In this document: piece after piece, positions 9,311-17,999 of the stretch
How positions within the stretch are numbered: position 1 is the first letter of the stretch
Layout: every line of letters begins with the position of its first letter
Origin: an uncultured Planctomycetales bacterium
GTDB lineage: Bacteria > Planctomycetota > Planctomycetia > Pirellulales > Thermoguttaceae
Direction: 5' to 3'
Length of the DNA: 42,072 nucleotides
Assembly (NCBI GenBank): GCA_946541595.1
Contig: CAMNJU010000005.1
Span: 1 to 42,072 of the forward strand
Program-made: the position numbers and the translations under genes
The notes under the pieces: generated by a model
Seen by the model: the letters and a program-made list of their open reading frames with translations, nothing else
Told to the model about the DNA's origin: nothing
Databases searched by the model: none

Positions 9311-9344
9311 AAAAAGCCCCTCGACGACTTTCGCCGCGAGGGGC
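9311..9344 (-). terminator. Intrinsic terminator after the DUF11-repeat gene
   Basis: Read on the minus strand, GCCCCTCG and CGAGGGGC form an 8-bp stem with a 13-nt loop, followed directly by TTTTTT. It lies about 60 bases past the stop of the DUF11-repeat gene. Confidence 0.8.
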
Positions 9345-9404
9345 CGACAATTAAACATACGCGTTAAAGCTGCCGTAGGGCAAACTGTTACAGGACTCCG
9401 CGCG

Positions 9405-11699
9405 TTAGTAGACGCGCGTGTTCTCCTCTTTGACGAGCGGTTCAAGGTCGTCGGAGCTAAGTTGGAATTCGACTCGGCAGTCTCCGTTCGCGTTCGGTTT
9501 AGCTTTAATTTTGTACGTTACGCTGGATTTAGCGGGAATAGACGGGATCTTTTCAAAGACGACGACTCCTTTTCTGCTTGTCGCCTTGGTCGGTCCGTCG
9601 GTCGCCAGAATTGAAATGGCGTCCGTAGTCAGGACTTGAAGAACCACGTTGTTGGATTCTTTCGTTCCTCTATTTTCAATTTTGACGGTATATTCAAACT
9701 CCCTGCCTACTTCAACGAGATCGGTCGACGAACTGACGTTGAACGAAAGCGCCGCGATTCCTTCGATAGAAATGGAGTGCGACGTTTGCGCGGTCAAATT
9801 ATTGGGCCCTTGGGCGCCAAATATAAGTTCGGCCTGACTCGCTTCCGTCGTTTGAAGCGTAAGTTCAATTTCAGCGTCCGTCTGCGCAGGCAGTTCAGCG
9901 AGATCCCAGTAGACGCTGTGCTCGTCTTCTTTGTACGCGCCAAGGTTGTTCGCTTGGACGAACGAGGTTCCACGCGGAAGCTGCGCGATTAACCGAACGT
10001 CGAACGCCGAAGCGTCGCCGACGTTTTTGACGTCGAGAGTGAAGGTCGTCGGACGACCGAGATAAGCTTTTTGCGGACCGGAAATGGCCAGTTCCAACAT
10101 GGGCGCGACAATATTAATTCTGGTTTCTGCCGATTTTGCTTCGCAGTCGTCTGCCGTGATCGTGAGAATATTGACAACTTCGCCAGCAGCAACGCTTTCC
10201 AGAGTGAGCGGGAGCCGCTTCGATTCGCCAGGATTGAGAGTTCCAAGCGTGTTGTTCAAGACGTCGCCTTGCGGATGATGAAGTCCGTTAGGAATGCGTT
10301 CTTCTAATTTTACGTTATTGGCTACGCCGGTGCCGACGTTAGAGACGACAATGTCAAAAACAACCTTTTCTCCTAACTCTACGGAATCCGCCGCGGTTAC
10401 TTCTACTTTCAGTTCCGGCTGCGAGCATTTCGTTTGACTCGAGGCCGAAGCGGCGATCATGACGGTCGCTACGCTGCCGAAAGTTCCTTCTTGAGTCGGA
10501 ATAATCGAGTATTCAAATTTCTTTTCCGCGCCTGGCTGAAGCTCAAAGGCCGGCCAAATCAATTCGCCCTGTTGATTGGGCGCGACGTCGGACGAGCCCG
10601 ACTCAAATTGCGCTCCGGTTGGGATGGAATCCCGAAGGATAATATTCTTTACCGTCTTCTTTCCAAGGTTTTTAACGGAAACGACGATCTGGGCGGGCTT
10701 GTTCGTTCGAACTTCTTCTGGGGCCGTTTTCTCTACCGTTATTTGAGTTGTCTGTGGCCCTTCAAATTCCTCGTTGGGGGTCGGCAGGCTAGCCGCGCTT
10801 CTCGCTACGAACTGGAGTAGGGCGTCCGACAGCGCGCCGTTTGTCATTCCGCTGGCTTGTGGAATTTGATTGAAGTTAGGAGTAGGAGTCGCAGACATAC
10901 TGAACGGCGCGGCATTTTCTGTCGAAACAGTATTGGTTGAGCCTGATTGCATTGTGGGAATAGGACCGTCAGGTTGTTCGTCCAACGCTCTGACGTTTTG
11001 CGGGGATTCCGAAACGGCCGGAAACGGCGTTACTCCCTGTTCTTCATTGAGCAGATCGTCGATTTCCGCGTTTGCCGCAGGAGCGGGGAAGTTTGATTCT
11101 GGCGCTTCGTCAAGCGCTTGTATTGGGATGGGAACGCCGCTGTCCTGCTGAACCATGGAGATTGAACCTTGCGGCGCCGTCTGAGTAGTTTCTCCCAAAC
11201 CATTTTGTTCGAAACGGTCGCTTATTTCGGCTTCTGACGGCGAGAAAAGCGCCGGTTGCGTGGAGACTGGCGCTTCTGGCGTTTCAACACTGGGGAACGA
11301 CTTGTCGAAAGAAGAATCAATATCCGCAGCTTCGTCTGTCAATGTGTCGACTGTAGGAAGAGTGTTGGGCGAACTCACTGCCGCTGCGTCAGGATCGACT
11401 ACGGAAAGATTGAGCGCGCTTTCGGACGCCGCGGGAATATTTCCGCCTTGCGGGTATGCGGCGTCGTCGAGCGTCGGCGCGTTAGTAGAAATCGGTTCCG
11501 ACGCCACAGACAGCGATAGGGAGCCCGTCGGCCGCTGTCCTGACTCGGCCTGAGTTGAACGGAGATTTTGCGCCGTTGTTCCTTGCGCCGCGCTGAGTTC
11601 GGTCGGCGAGCTGAGTTGACGACAAGTCCAAACGACCCCGGCGACAATGAGAGTCGCTCCAACAAAACCAACGACGCATTGAAGCGCTGAACGTTTCAT
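9405..11699 (-). CDS. Envelope protein with four DUF11-type repeats
   Basis: A 764-residue protein with an N-terminal hydrophobic helix (residues 6-25) that anchors or exports it; the cysteine after it is not in a good lipobox. Residues 30-315 are Ser/Pro/Glu-rich and probably disordered. From about 316 there are four immunoglobulin-like repeats of roughly 105-120 residues starting near 316, 428, 533 and 652, each with the DUF11/CARDB pattern (VxNxG followed by xxIPxG), for example VVSVKNLGKKTVKNI and VVSNVGTGVANNVKL. Such repeats are common in planctomycete surface proteins and act as spacers or adhesion modules; no catalytic domain is visible. The start has AGGA upstream. It has its own terminator and probably is a single-gene unit. 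Confidence 0.8.
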   Translation of the reverse strand: MKRSALQCVVGFVGATLIVAGVVWTCRQLSSPTELSAAQGTTAQNLRSTQAESGQRPTGSLSLSVASEPISTNAPTLDDAAYPQGGNIPAASESALNLSVVDPDAAAVSSPNTLPTVDTLTDEAADIDSSFDKSFPSVETPEAPVSTQPALFSPSEAEISDRFEQNGLGETTQTAPQGSISMVQQDSGVPIPIQALDEAPESNFPAPAANAEIDDLLNEEQGVTPFPAVSESPQNVRALDEQPDGPIPTMQSGSTNTVSTENAAPFSMSATPTPNFNQIPQASGMTNGALSDALLQFVARSAASLPTPNEEFEGPQTTQITVEKTAPEEVRTNKPAQIVVSVKNLGKKTVKNIILRDSIPTGAQFESGSSDVAPNQQGELIWPAFELQPGAEKKFEYSIIPTQEGTFGSVATVMIAASASSQTKCSQPELKVEVTAADSVELGEKVVFDIVVSNVGTGVANNVKLEERIPNGLHHPQGDVLNNTLGTLNPGESKRLPLTLESVAAGEVVNILTITADDCEAKSAETRINIVAPMLELAISGPQKAYLGRPTTFTLDVKNVGDASAFDVRLIAQLPRGTSFVQANNLGAYKEDEHSVYWDLAELPAQTDAEIELTLQTTEASQAELIFGAQGPNNLTAQTSHSISIEGIAALSFNVSSSTDLVEVGREFEYTVKIENRGTKESNNVVLQVLTTDAISILATDGPTKATSRKGVVVFEKIPSIPAKSSVTYKIKAKPNANGDCRVEFQLSSDDLEPLVKEENTRVY

Positions 11700-12138
11700 T
11701 AGTAATCCTGGTTAGTTGTTGCGTTCAGTTTAGCGCCGTATACACGTAAAACTGACGACAGTATGACGAAACTAATTTCCAAATTCCGGACAACCGTACG
11801 ACGAACGATTCCAAGAAGGAGTTCGTTGGAACGTGATACGCGTAAAACGCGGCATAAGCGCGTAAAATCACGCAATTTTCCTGATGTTTTGTATAAAACA
11901 GGGAAAAACGTCGGCACGTTTCGTCCGTGAACGCGCGCGACGTACGGCTTGATTGCATTTACAGGCCGTGTAAACCGATCGCGAATCCCTTCTTCGGTTG
12001 ATTTCAAGTCGACAACAAGCGGAATCCGGCAGGCCGTTTTCGCCTTCTTTGAAACCCGTTTGGATAATAACGTTTTTATTTTCACGAGAAAATAGCATTT
12101 TTCAAAAACTCTGCGAGCGTAAGTAGAGAGAGATGACA
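11700..12138. other. Non-coding gap upstream of the DUF11-repeat gene
   Basis: This 440-base stretch must hold the promoter of the minus-strand DUF11-repeat gene, but I see no pair of good boxes. It contains direct copies of CGCGTAAAA around 11839 and 11859 within an imperfect inverted repeat (CGTGAT at 11832, ATCACG at 11867). Three overlapping short minus-strand ORFs here have no recognisable protein; one of 128 codons ends in TAATG overlapping the downstream start, but it starts at GTG without a ribosome binding site and I do not call it. Confidence 0.45.
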
Positions 12139-12176
12139 GAAAAAGGCGCCGTAAACGTCAGGTGGTCTACGGCGCC
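12139..12176 (-). terminator. Intrinsic terminator after the DUF1573 gene
   Basis: On the minus strand GGCGCCGTA and TACGGCGCC form a perfect 9-bp stem with a 14-nt loop, followed by TTTTTCTGTC. It lies 44 bases beyond the DUF1573 stop codon. Confidence 0.8.
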
Positions 12177-12219
12177 TGTAAGCGCGAGAGAGTTAAACGC
12201 ATCCTATCCGGTTGCGTTT

Positions 12220-13641
12220 TCATTTTTTTTCTTCATTCGAGACTTGCACAACCTTCCAGCCAGAGGTCGAATTATCTATCGGCCGCTCTGCGTTCAGTTC
12301 CGTTTCCGTTAAGGCAGGACGAACCCGAGTGGAACCTTGCCATGAGCTTTCGTCTGCGGCCTCTTCTGTTGAGTTTTCCGCTTCGTCGGCTTTTCCAGCG
12401 TATTGGGGTCCAGGGACAGACGGCGCCGATATCCAGTTGTTTTCCGTTTCAGCCGGTCGCGTACCGTTTACGTTCCCCTCATTTGCTAATTTATTGCCGT
12501 CTTCTGCCTTCCAAAGGACTTCTCCTTTTTCGTACGTGGAGATAACCGACGTTGTAATTCGATTAGAGGTTTGGAGTGTTTTTTTCGGCTTTCCAACGAT
12601 ATGCCCTGTCGCTTGAACGGCGATCTTTTGTACTTCTGATCCGGCTTCGGCGGGCTTCGTCGAAATAACGATCGTTGCGGCGACGTCGCCGAGGAGTCCG
12701 TCTGGGGACAGCGTAATCGGGACGACATGCACTGAGCGAGTTAAATCTGTTTTGACGAAACTCAGCCGAGGATCGTCGGAAGAAACGTCTATAATTTTAA
12801 ACGGAGTCGCGCCGCTTACGACCAAGTTTTTAGTAAGTTCTTGATTTGATCCGACGACCCCCAACTGCAAATAGCTCGGTTTGGCGCTTAGCGGTTCCAC
12901 GACCAGTCCCTGAACCGGCAGAAACACGGACGAAGAGGCGCGATCATATTCGTTTGTCTGGAATCTTAGCAGATCGTGAATATATCCAGGCTTGGCGTCC
13001 GGTTTTAGCTCAACTGTAATTTCGTAAACGACGCCGTTTCCGTCGCGGCTTCTCTCCAGAGCTTCTGCGCGAATGCTCGGATTTGTCTTTTGGATGGCGG
13101 TAATTGCCCAGTTTGGATTGCCTTTATACTGGAGAAATCCCTTTTTAACCACATGTTCGCCGTGGGAGGCCGTTCCAAATTCAATGAGTCCTGGCTCGAA
13201 TCCTACGTCGGGGCGAATATAGGTTCTGACTTGGAGCTGCACCTCGGAAAGCAGCGGTTTACTGAACGTTACTCTAATAGTCGCCTTCCGCTGTTTGGTG
13301 TGCTCGCGACCTGAAGTATCGACTCGCGCGACGATTTCGCCTGTTTCGTTGGGGTGAATGACCGTTTTCGTCGCGCTTGCTTTGGTACAGCCGCAGTTGG
13401 AAGAAACGGACGCGACGACCACGTCCTCTTTGTAGATGTTTTTAAATTTAAAACGCTGTTCCACGTTGGCATGCAGCGCGACGCTTCCAAAATCATGCGT
13501 TAATTCCGTGCCAAGTTCGCTGAACATTTTTACTGCCCATTGGCTCGACTGAGCATAGAGCGGGCGAACATTTAGAAGGATCAGAGTCAGCATACAGGCT
13601 AAGACGACTGAAAATTGTTTGCGTCGTTCGCTTTTTTTCAT
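12220..13641 (-). CDS. Secreted DUF1573-domain protein
   Basis: A 473-residue exported protein. A signal peptide is clear (MKKSERRK, a hydrophobic core, then PLYAQ, cleavage near residue 31). The DUF1573 domain follows at about 49-120: LTHDFGSVA, then FKFKN and the hallmark VSSNCGCTKA, then NETGEIVARVDT. The middle (to about 350) looks like further immunoglobulin-like beta domains, and the last 110 residues are Glu/Ser/Asn-rich and probably disordered. DUF1573 proteins are abundant in Planctomycetota and Bacteroidota; their function is not established. The start is well supported by AGGAG about 7 bases upstream of the ATG. The gene stands alone, divergent from the transglutaminase-like gene. 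Confidence 0.85.
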   Translation of the reverse strand: MKKSERRKQFSVVLACMLTLILLNVRPLYAQSSQWAVKMFSELGTELTHDFGSVALHANVEQRFKFKNIYKEDVVVASVSSNCGCTKASATKTVIHPNETGEIVARVDTSGREHTKQRKATIRVTFSKPLLSEVQLQVRTYIRPDVGFEPGLIEFGTASHGEHVVKKGFLQYKGNPNWAITAIQKTNPSIRAEALERSRDGNGVVYEITVELKPDAKPGYIHDLLRFQTNEYDRASSSVFLPVQGLVVEPLSAKPSYLQLGVVGSNQELTKNLVVSGATPFKIIDVSSDDPRLSFVKTDLTRSVHVVPITLSPDGLLGDVAATIVISTKPAEAGSEVQKIAVQATGHIVGKPKKTLQTSNRITTSVISTYEKGEVLWKAEDGNKLANEGNVNGTRPAETENNWISAPSVPGPQYAGKADEAENSTEEAADESSWQGSTRVRPALTETELNAERPIDNSTSGWKVVQVSNEEKK

Positions 13642-14502
13642 GATTCGTCTCCTGTTTTGCGTCTATTTTCTGGGGTACGACCCAATTGGGCGTCGTCGAC
13701 TTTCTGGCTTTCACCGTCTGTTTCGGCCGTAATTATCCGCTATTCGTTTTAAAAGGAAATCGCGTGAGAAACGAAGAGCGCAAATTGCTCCTCAGGTCGT
13801 TTATCGACTGGTAATGACGTACTAATTAGAAAAAATGGTAAAATCGACACAAACGTCTTATAAGTAAAATAAAGACTTTTATTGGAAACGTCTTTTTTTT
13901 ATGATTTTTTTTCTTTGAATCAACAGATTTGACGTTAGTCTAATTCTTATCTCTTTGAGCCGTCGCATCGTTTATGAGAAAATTGACTGTTGTGTCGGTC
14001 AAATGAACTGGCAATCAATTCGATCTGTTTTATTAGCGGCAAGGAATGAAGCAGTTTTTTTTGTAGGTCGATAAGAGATGTAATCGCATTTTAATCTGGG
14101 CGGTTTGCACGGGATAGAAATGACGGTTGTATTGATTGTAGTGGTTGCAAGGAGGCTTTTACACTGCATTCCGTTTAAAGTGACGCTTTTTCACTTTTTG
14201 CGGATTTTTTTAATTTATAATACAACGAAAAGAAACGCGAATCGTATTGGAGATATCGGTTTGCGTAGGGACGTGCGTTTCCACGTATTCATAGATTAGA
14301 AAACGTTGAGCGACTGACGGTTTCGTAGGAGTTGGCGGTTTTGAAGCGCGATTTAGTTGGCGTTTCAGAGAAGCCTTGCGTTGTCGGTCTGTTCGCATAG
14401 CGAAACTGACGTTTTGTACAGAGTGTTATTTTGGCTTCCTTAAAATTAACTACACCGTCCTTTGTTTGCCGCAACGCCCACCGACGCGAGGCAGCGTTTG
14501 GC
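13642..14502. other. Divergent intergenic region
   Basis: This AT-rich gap separates two divergently transcribed genes and should hold both promoters. A TATAAT at 14216-14221 reads toward the plus-strand gene but has no good -35. At 13871-13900 AAAGAC pairs with GTCTTT ahead of a run of eight T, a weak terminator-like element with no gene in front of it, so a short plus-strand transcript cannot be excluded. Repeated AAACGTCTT occurs at about 13851 and 13886. No protein-coding gene is convincing. Confidence 0.4.
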
Positions 14503-16533
14503 ATGTTGGCCCGTCTTGTGGTTATCGTTTTATTTGGGGCCGCCGCGTCGTCGAGCTATGCGCAAATTGTCCAGTTTCCTCTTCTCGGCGGCGGACGCGC
14601 GTTAGACGGCACGGCTCGTTTTAACAACGCCCCCTCGGCAGAACGATCTGCCCCAGAAGTTGTTGTATCGCCTAATGTCAGCCCGCAAGTTGGCGTTCAT
14701 CAAACGCTTGTGCAGGATTTAACTCCTGCGTCCGAAGGTTGGAATTCAGCTAACGCCGCGCCAGCGTCCTCGCCACGCCGCTTAAATTCCGACTCCGCGC
14801 GTGAACGTCGCGCTCCGACGCGTCCTAATGCCGGCTCCGTCGACGCTCAAACTCACGTTCGGGACTCCGGCGCCGTTCCCCAGCAGTCTTCGCGCGGAAA
14901 CGGAAATCCCGCCAATTCCAAGAATCCAACGAAACATGAATTACGGACGCGCAACATTGCGCCCTGTCTCTTTGTTTCTGAGGGAGAATACGACTTCCTT
15001 CGCGTGATTAGGCCGGAACAAGTTACGGATATCGCGGCCCCGCCTCGGGGATTGGTCGTTGCCCTGCCGCGTAAGAATTTTTGGATAGCCGATAAAATTC
15101 TGGCAGAGGAAGAGAAAGAAAATCAAACGAAAGGCGAGAACGCCGGGGCTAATCCTGATTTAAACGTTCGCGGTCAAGTCGCGAACGGTTCTGAGGTTGG
15201 CAAAAGCGTCGAGATCGCCGAAGAAGAACCTGACGATTATGTGGTGTTTCTTCTGACGAATCTTGATCCGGACGAACAGCTCATGCTGCAGGACGCCCGC
15301 GACGGCAAATGGGACTTTGCCGATCTTTTGACTGCGTCTCTCATAGCTGAAGGATTGACGACGCGCGAGAGCAGGGCGCATTTCCGTTCACGGTTTGAGA
15401 CGCTTCTTGCGTCTTTAAAGGTTCAGACGAACAATCTGAGCGACGAACTTATGAAGACGCAGCGCGTCTACGATTTCCTTCACAAAACGACGCTTGTCTC
15501 CAAGTATGATTTGAACTGTTCAAGCGTTTCGGCGTCGTTGGATACCGGCGTTTTTAACTGTGTGAGCGCGACCGTTCTTTTCAACTGCTTTGCGTCTCGC
15601 GTCGGATTGGAAGTTGCCGCGCTTGAAACGACGGGACACGCTAAAAGCCGCGTCAAATATGCCGAATCGTACTTGGATATTGAAACGACTTGTTCCTCTT
15701 GGGATCGCTTGCCTGACCGCGTTCATGCCTATTCGCACGCTCGCGTTAATACTAAGCGCGTGGAACAGGAACTGCACGGTATGGCGGCGCCTGTTGAAGG
15801 ACCGACGACGGGACTTGCCGAAAGGGGAGCTGCGCTAGCCAATAACGTTTTAGCCGGTTCTTCCGAGACTAAGTTGAGAACGGCGTCGACGCGTACCCCG
15901 ACGGGCCGTGTTCAGTTTAAGCCGATAGAGTTTGACAGCGGAACAGACGTTGAATTGGCGTCTGCTTCTCATACCAAAAGCAAAGACAGTCTTGGTCCTT
16001 CCGCTGAAAAATCCGTAATCGACGGCTCGACCGAGGGCGCGAAGGAAACTCCGACCGCAGATTCGGCCCAAGAGATGGGGTCGACGACGTTTGGAATAGA
16101 TGAAGAAGCTCCGATGGGGTACTCTTTTACGCGCACTCGCCGTCCTATGCGTGAAATTACCGACGTTGAGCTCGTAGCGACGATTTACTACAACGTTGGC
16201 GTCGATCATTATCAGGCCGGCGATTACGAGGGGGCGATTGCGTCTTATATCAAGGCTGTGCAATTAGCTCCTAACAACAAGACGATGCTCGGAAATTTGA
16301 AGGCGACTTTGAACAACTGGGCTATTGACCTGGCCACGAAAGAAAAACGTTACGACGCCGCTATAAAAATTACTGAACTTGGACTCAGAATCGATCCTAA
16401 TTTTCATGAGTTCAAGATGAACATGCCAATCTTCTTCCGTGATTGGATCGAGTATTTAGCGAAAGACGATAAGTGGGACGAGGCCGCCCGCGTTAGAGAG
16501 AAATATTGGAAAATGTTCCCAAATGGGAAGTGA
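14503..16533 (+). CDS. Secreted transglutaminase-like protein with C-terminal TPRs
   Basis: About 676 residues. A signal peptide is visible (MLARLVVIVLFGAAASSSYAQ), which is why I prefer the ATG at 14503; the track's TTG at 14431 adds 24 residues and neither has a strong ribosome binding site. A disordered region follows, then a transglutaminase-like core with the expected triad: Cys in GVFNCVSATVLFNCF (near 352), His in TGHAKSRV and Asp in YLDIETT. A disordered insert of about 160 residues separates it from at least two tetratricopeptide repeats near the C-terminus (VGVDHYQAGDYEGAI and following helices). The architecture suggests a periplasmic or surface protein that cleaves or crosslinks peptides and binds a partner through the TPRs; the substrate is unknown. 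A shared terminator follows. Confidence 0.82.
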   Translation: MLARLVVIVLFGAAASSSYAQIVQFPLLGGGRALDGTARFNNAPSAERSAPEVVVSPNVSPQVGVHQTLVQDLTPASEGWNSANAAPASSPRRLNSDSARERRAPTRPNAGSVDAQTHVRDSGAVPQQSSRGNGNPANSKNPTKHELRTRNIAPCLFVSEGEYDFLRVIRPEQVTDIAAPPRGLVVALPRKNFWIADKILAEEEKENQTKGENAGANPDLNVRGQVANGSEVGKSVEIAEEEPDDYVVFLLTNLDPDEQLMLQDARDGKWDFADLLTASLIAEGLTTRESRAHFRSRFETLLASLKVQTNNLSDELMKTQRVYDFLHKTTLVSKYDLNCSSVSASLDTGVFNCVSATVLFNCFASRVGLEVAALETTGHAKSRVKYAESYLDIETTCSSWDRLPDRVHAYSHARVNTKRVEQELHGMAAPVEGPTTGLAERGAALANNVLAGSSETKLRTASTRTPTGRVQFKPIEFDSGTDVELASASHTKSKDSLGPSAEKSVIDGSTEGAKETPTADSAQEMGSTTFGIDEEAPMGYSFTRTRRPMREITDVELVATIYYNVGVDHYQAGDYEGAIASYIKAVQLAPNNKTMLGNLKATLNNWAIDLATKEKRYDAAIKITELGLRIDPNFHEFKMNMPIFFRDWIEYLAKDDKWDEAARVREKYWKMFPNGK

Positions 16534-16556
16534 CCGCAGTAAAACGGTAAAAAGAA

Positions 16557-16600
16557 ACGTCGGAGAACGTCTTTGAGCTAGACGTCTTCCGACGTTTTTG
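16557..16600. terminator. Bidirectional terminator between convergent genes
   Basis: ACGTCGGA pairs with TCCGACGT, and an inner ACGTCT with AGACGT, with a small mismatch between the two stems. On the plus strand TTTTT follows the hairpin; on the minus strand TTTCTTTTT follows. It can serve both the transglutaminase-like gene and the convergent lipoprotein gene. Confidence 0.82.
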
Positions 16601-16601
16601 A

Positions 16602-17705
16602 TTACCTTCTCTGAGGCGCCGACGATGGAACGTATACCGCTCCAAGATTTATTTTAGAGTCGTATCCGAGATCCAGTTCGCGGTTAGGATCCGGCTGCGG
16701 CGGAACGCTCGCCACTTTTACCGGCTCTTTGACCTCAGGATCGGGAGCCTTTGCCATGTCGGAGGCGGCGTCCGGCGTTTCTTGTGTTTTTGCGCCTTTG
16801 TCTGAATCTTCTTTTTCTTCGCCGTTCTCTTCAACGTCGAGTTTTTCTTCCGCTGTTTCTTCGACTGCTTTTGCGAGTCCTTCTTCGCGTATTTTCTGAA
16901 GTCGCTCGATTGCTTTTTCGTCAAGTTCCTGGTAGACCGCGTCCGAGGTAAGCGCAGCGGCGTCTTCTCCGACGACGCGTTCGCCGAACGTTGGCGTGGG
17001 CAGCGCGTCGTCGGCTCCCAGCCGCACGCCCCCCTTCTTATCGAACGTCGCGGTAGTGAACGGCCCTGCGCCAAAGATCCAACGGTCTCTAATTCGCGCA
17101 GATTTCGTATCGATACCCGACTGCCAGATAATCGAACCGGTCGTTTTGTTGTACGCCCACATGACTAACTTAACTTGCGCCTTTTGATCTGTCCTCTTAA
17201 TGAGCGCAAATTCCGGAATCGACGTGGCCGTTGTGAGAGTGCCGATAGCGGGCACGGTCGTTTCGGGAATTCCGTACATAAGGTCGTAGCGGTTTGTTCC
17301 GACCGTTCCGGGCGCAATTTCCACGATATAGTCCGCCGCGTCTTCCGCGTCTTTAACAAACGCTCCGTTTGCGGCGAGTTGTTGACGAACCAGACTCTTA
17401 AGATAATCGCCGTCCGTCGTCGTATTGGCAGATTTTACAAAGACCTTTAGACCGGAGAGGCGCGTATAGTCGTACTCGTCTACGAGATCTTCCATCGCGC
17501 TTGAAATGAGAAGCTGTTCGGTAGCCGTACGGCTCGTATCGGAGAATTTCGTCGTGCCGCATCCGATAGACAACGTTGAGACAACCGCCAAGACGGCAAA
17601 AAACGCCAGACGCAGGTTCGTCTGCGACGCTTTTGCTTTATTCGCGCTGGTTGAACGTGAGATTCGCCTGCCGTTAAACGACAAGAGAAGATGAGAACGC
17701 GGCAT
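16602..17705 (-). CDS. Planctomycete lipoprotein of the GCGTTK type (DUF6655-like)
   Basis: A 367-residue lipoprotein. After a basic N-terminus a hydrophobic stretch ends in STLSIGCGTTK, where the cysteine near 50 would be lipidated. The mature domain opens with the pattern SDTSRTATEQLLISSAMEDLV, which I recall from planctomycete DUF6655 proteins, and continues as an alpha/beta domain to about 220. The last 100 residues are Glu/Lys/Pro-rich and probably disordered. Function is not established. The track begins at a TTG (17711), but GGAG at 17715-17718 sits 9 bases from the ATG at 17705 and only 3 from the TTG, so the ATG is chosen. The gene converges on the transglutaminase-like gene. Confidence 0.75.
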   Translation of the reverse strand: MPRSHLLLSFNGRRISRSTSANKAKASQTNLRLAFFAVLAVVSTLSIGCGTTKFSDTSRTATEQLLISSAMEDLVDEYDYTRLSGLKVFVKSANTTTDGDYLKSLVRQQLAANGAFVKDAEDAADYIVEIAPGTVGTNRYDLMYGIPETTVPAIGTLTTATSIPEFALIKRTDQKAQVKLVMWAYNKTTGSIIWQSGIDTKSARIRDRWIFGAGPFTTATFDKKGGVRLGADDALPTPTFGERVVGEDAAALTSDAVYQELDEKAIERLQKIREEGLAKAVEETAEEKLDVEENGEEKEDSDKGAKTQETPDAASDMAKAPDPEVKEPVKVASVPPQPDPNRELDLGYDSKINLGAVYVPSSAPQRR

Positions 17706-17714
17706 TGCCAAAAA

Positions 17715-17718
17715 CTCC
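17715..17718 (-). promoter_or_regulatory. Ribosome binding site fixing the lipoprotein start
   Basis: GGAG within AAAAAAAGGAG on the minus strand, 9 bases from the ATG at 17705. The alternative TTG at 17711 would be only 3 bases away. Confidence 0.7.
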
Positions 17719-17936
17719 TTTTTTTGTGCGTCGGTATTTTTTTCGTGAAAGTCGAATCGTTTCGTCGCATAAAAACATCCTGAGTTTTATGCGACGGACC
17801 GTAAAACACGCGTTGCGTATTTTGTTCGCTTGCGAAATAAAAACGCCGGGCGTTCAGTATAGACTTTTTTTAATATTGAGTGAAGTCCTGTTTTCCCTCC
17901 GTTCAAAATCGTATTGGATTTCCTTTTCCTCGCAAC

Positions 17937-17969
17937 TAAAAAACGGGTCGGCGCAGAGCGCCGGCCCGT
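17937..17969 (-). terminator. Intrinsic terminator after the lplT-aas operon
   Basis: On the minus strand ACGGGCCGGCGC and GCGCCGACCCGT form a 12-bp stem with one G-U pair and a 3-nt loop, followed by TTTTTTAG. It lies about 30 bases past the aas stop. Confidence 0.88.
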
Positions 17970-17999
17970 CCGTATTAGCGTCCGTAACGTTGAGGATTA

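Noticed and set aside
11699-12085. 128-residue minus-strand ORF ending in TAATG at the DUF11-repeat gene start
   Set aside because: It starts at a GTG without a ribosome binding site, overlaps two other random ORFs and has no recognisable domain. The TAATG overlap is suggestive but not enough.
13871-13900. Terminator-like hairpin in the divergent gap
   Set aside because: The stem is only six AT-rich pairs and no gene or convincing promoter precedes it; mentioned in the gap entry only.
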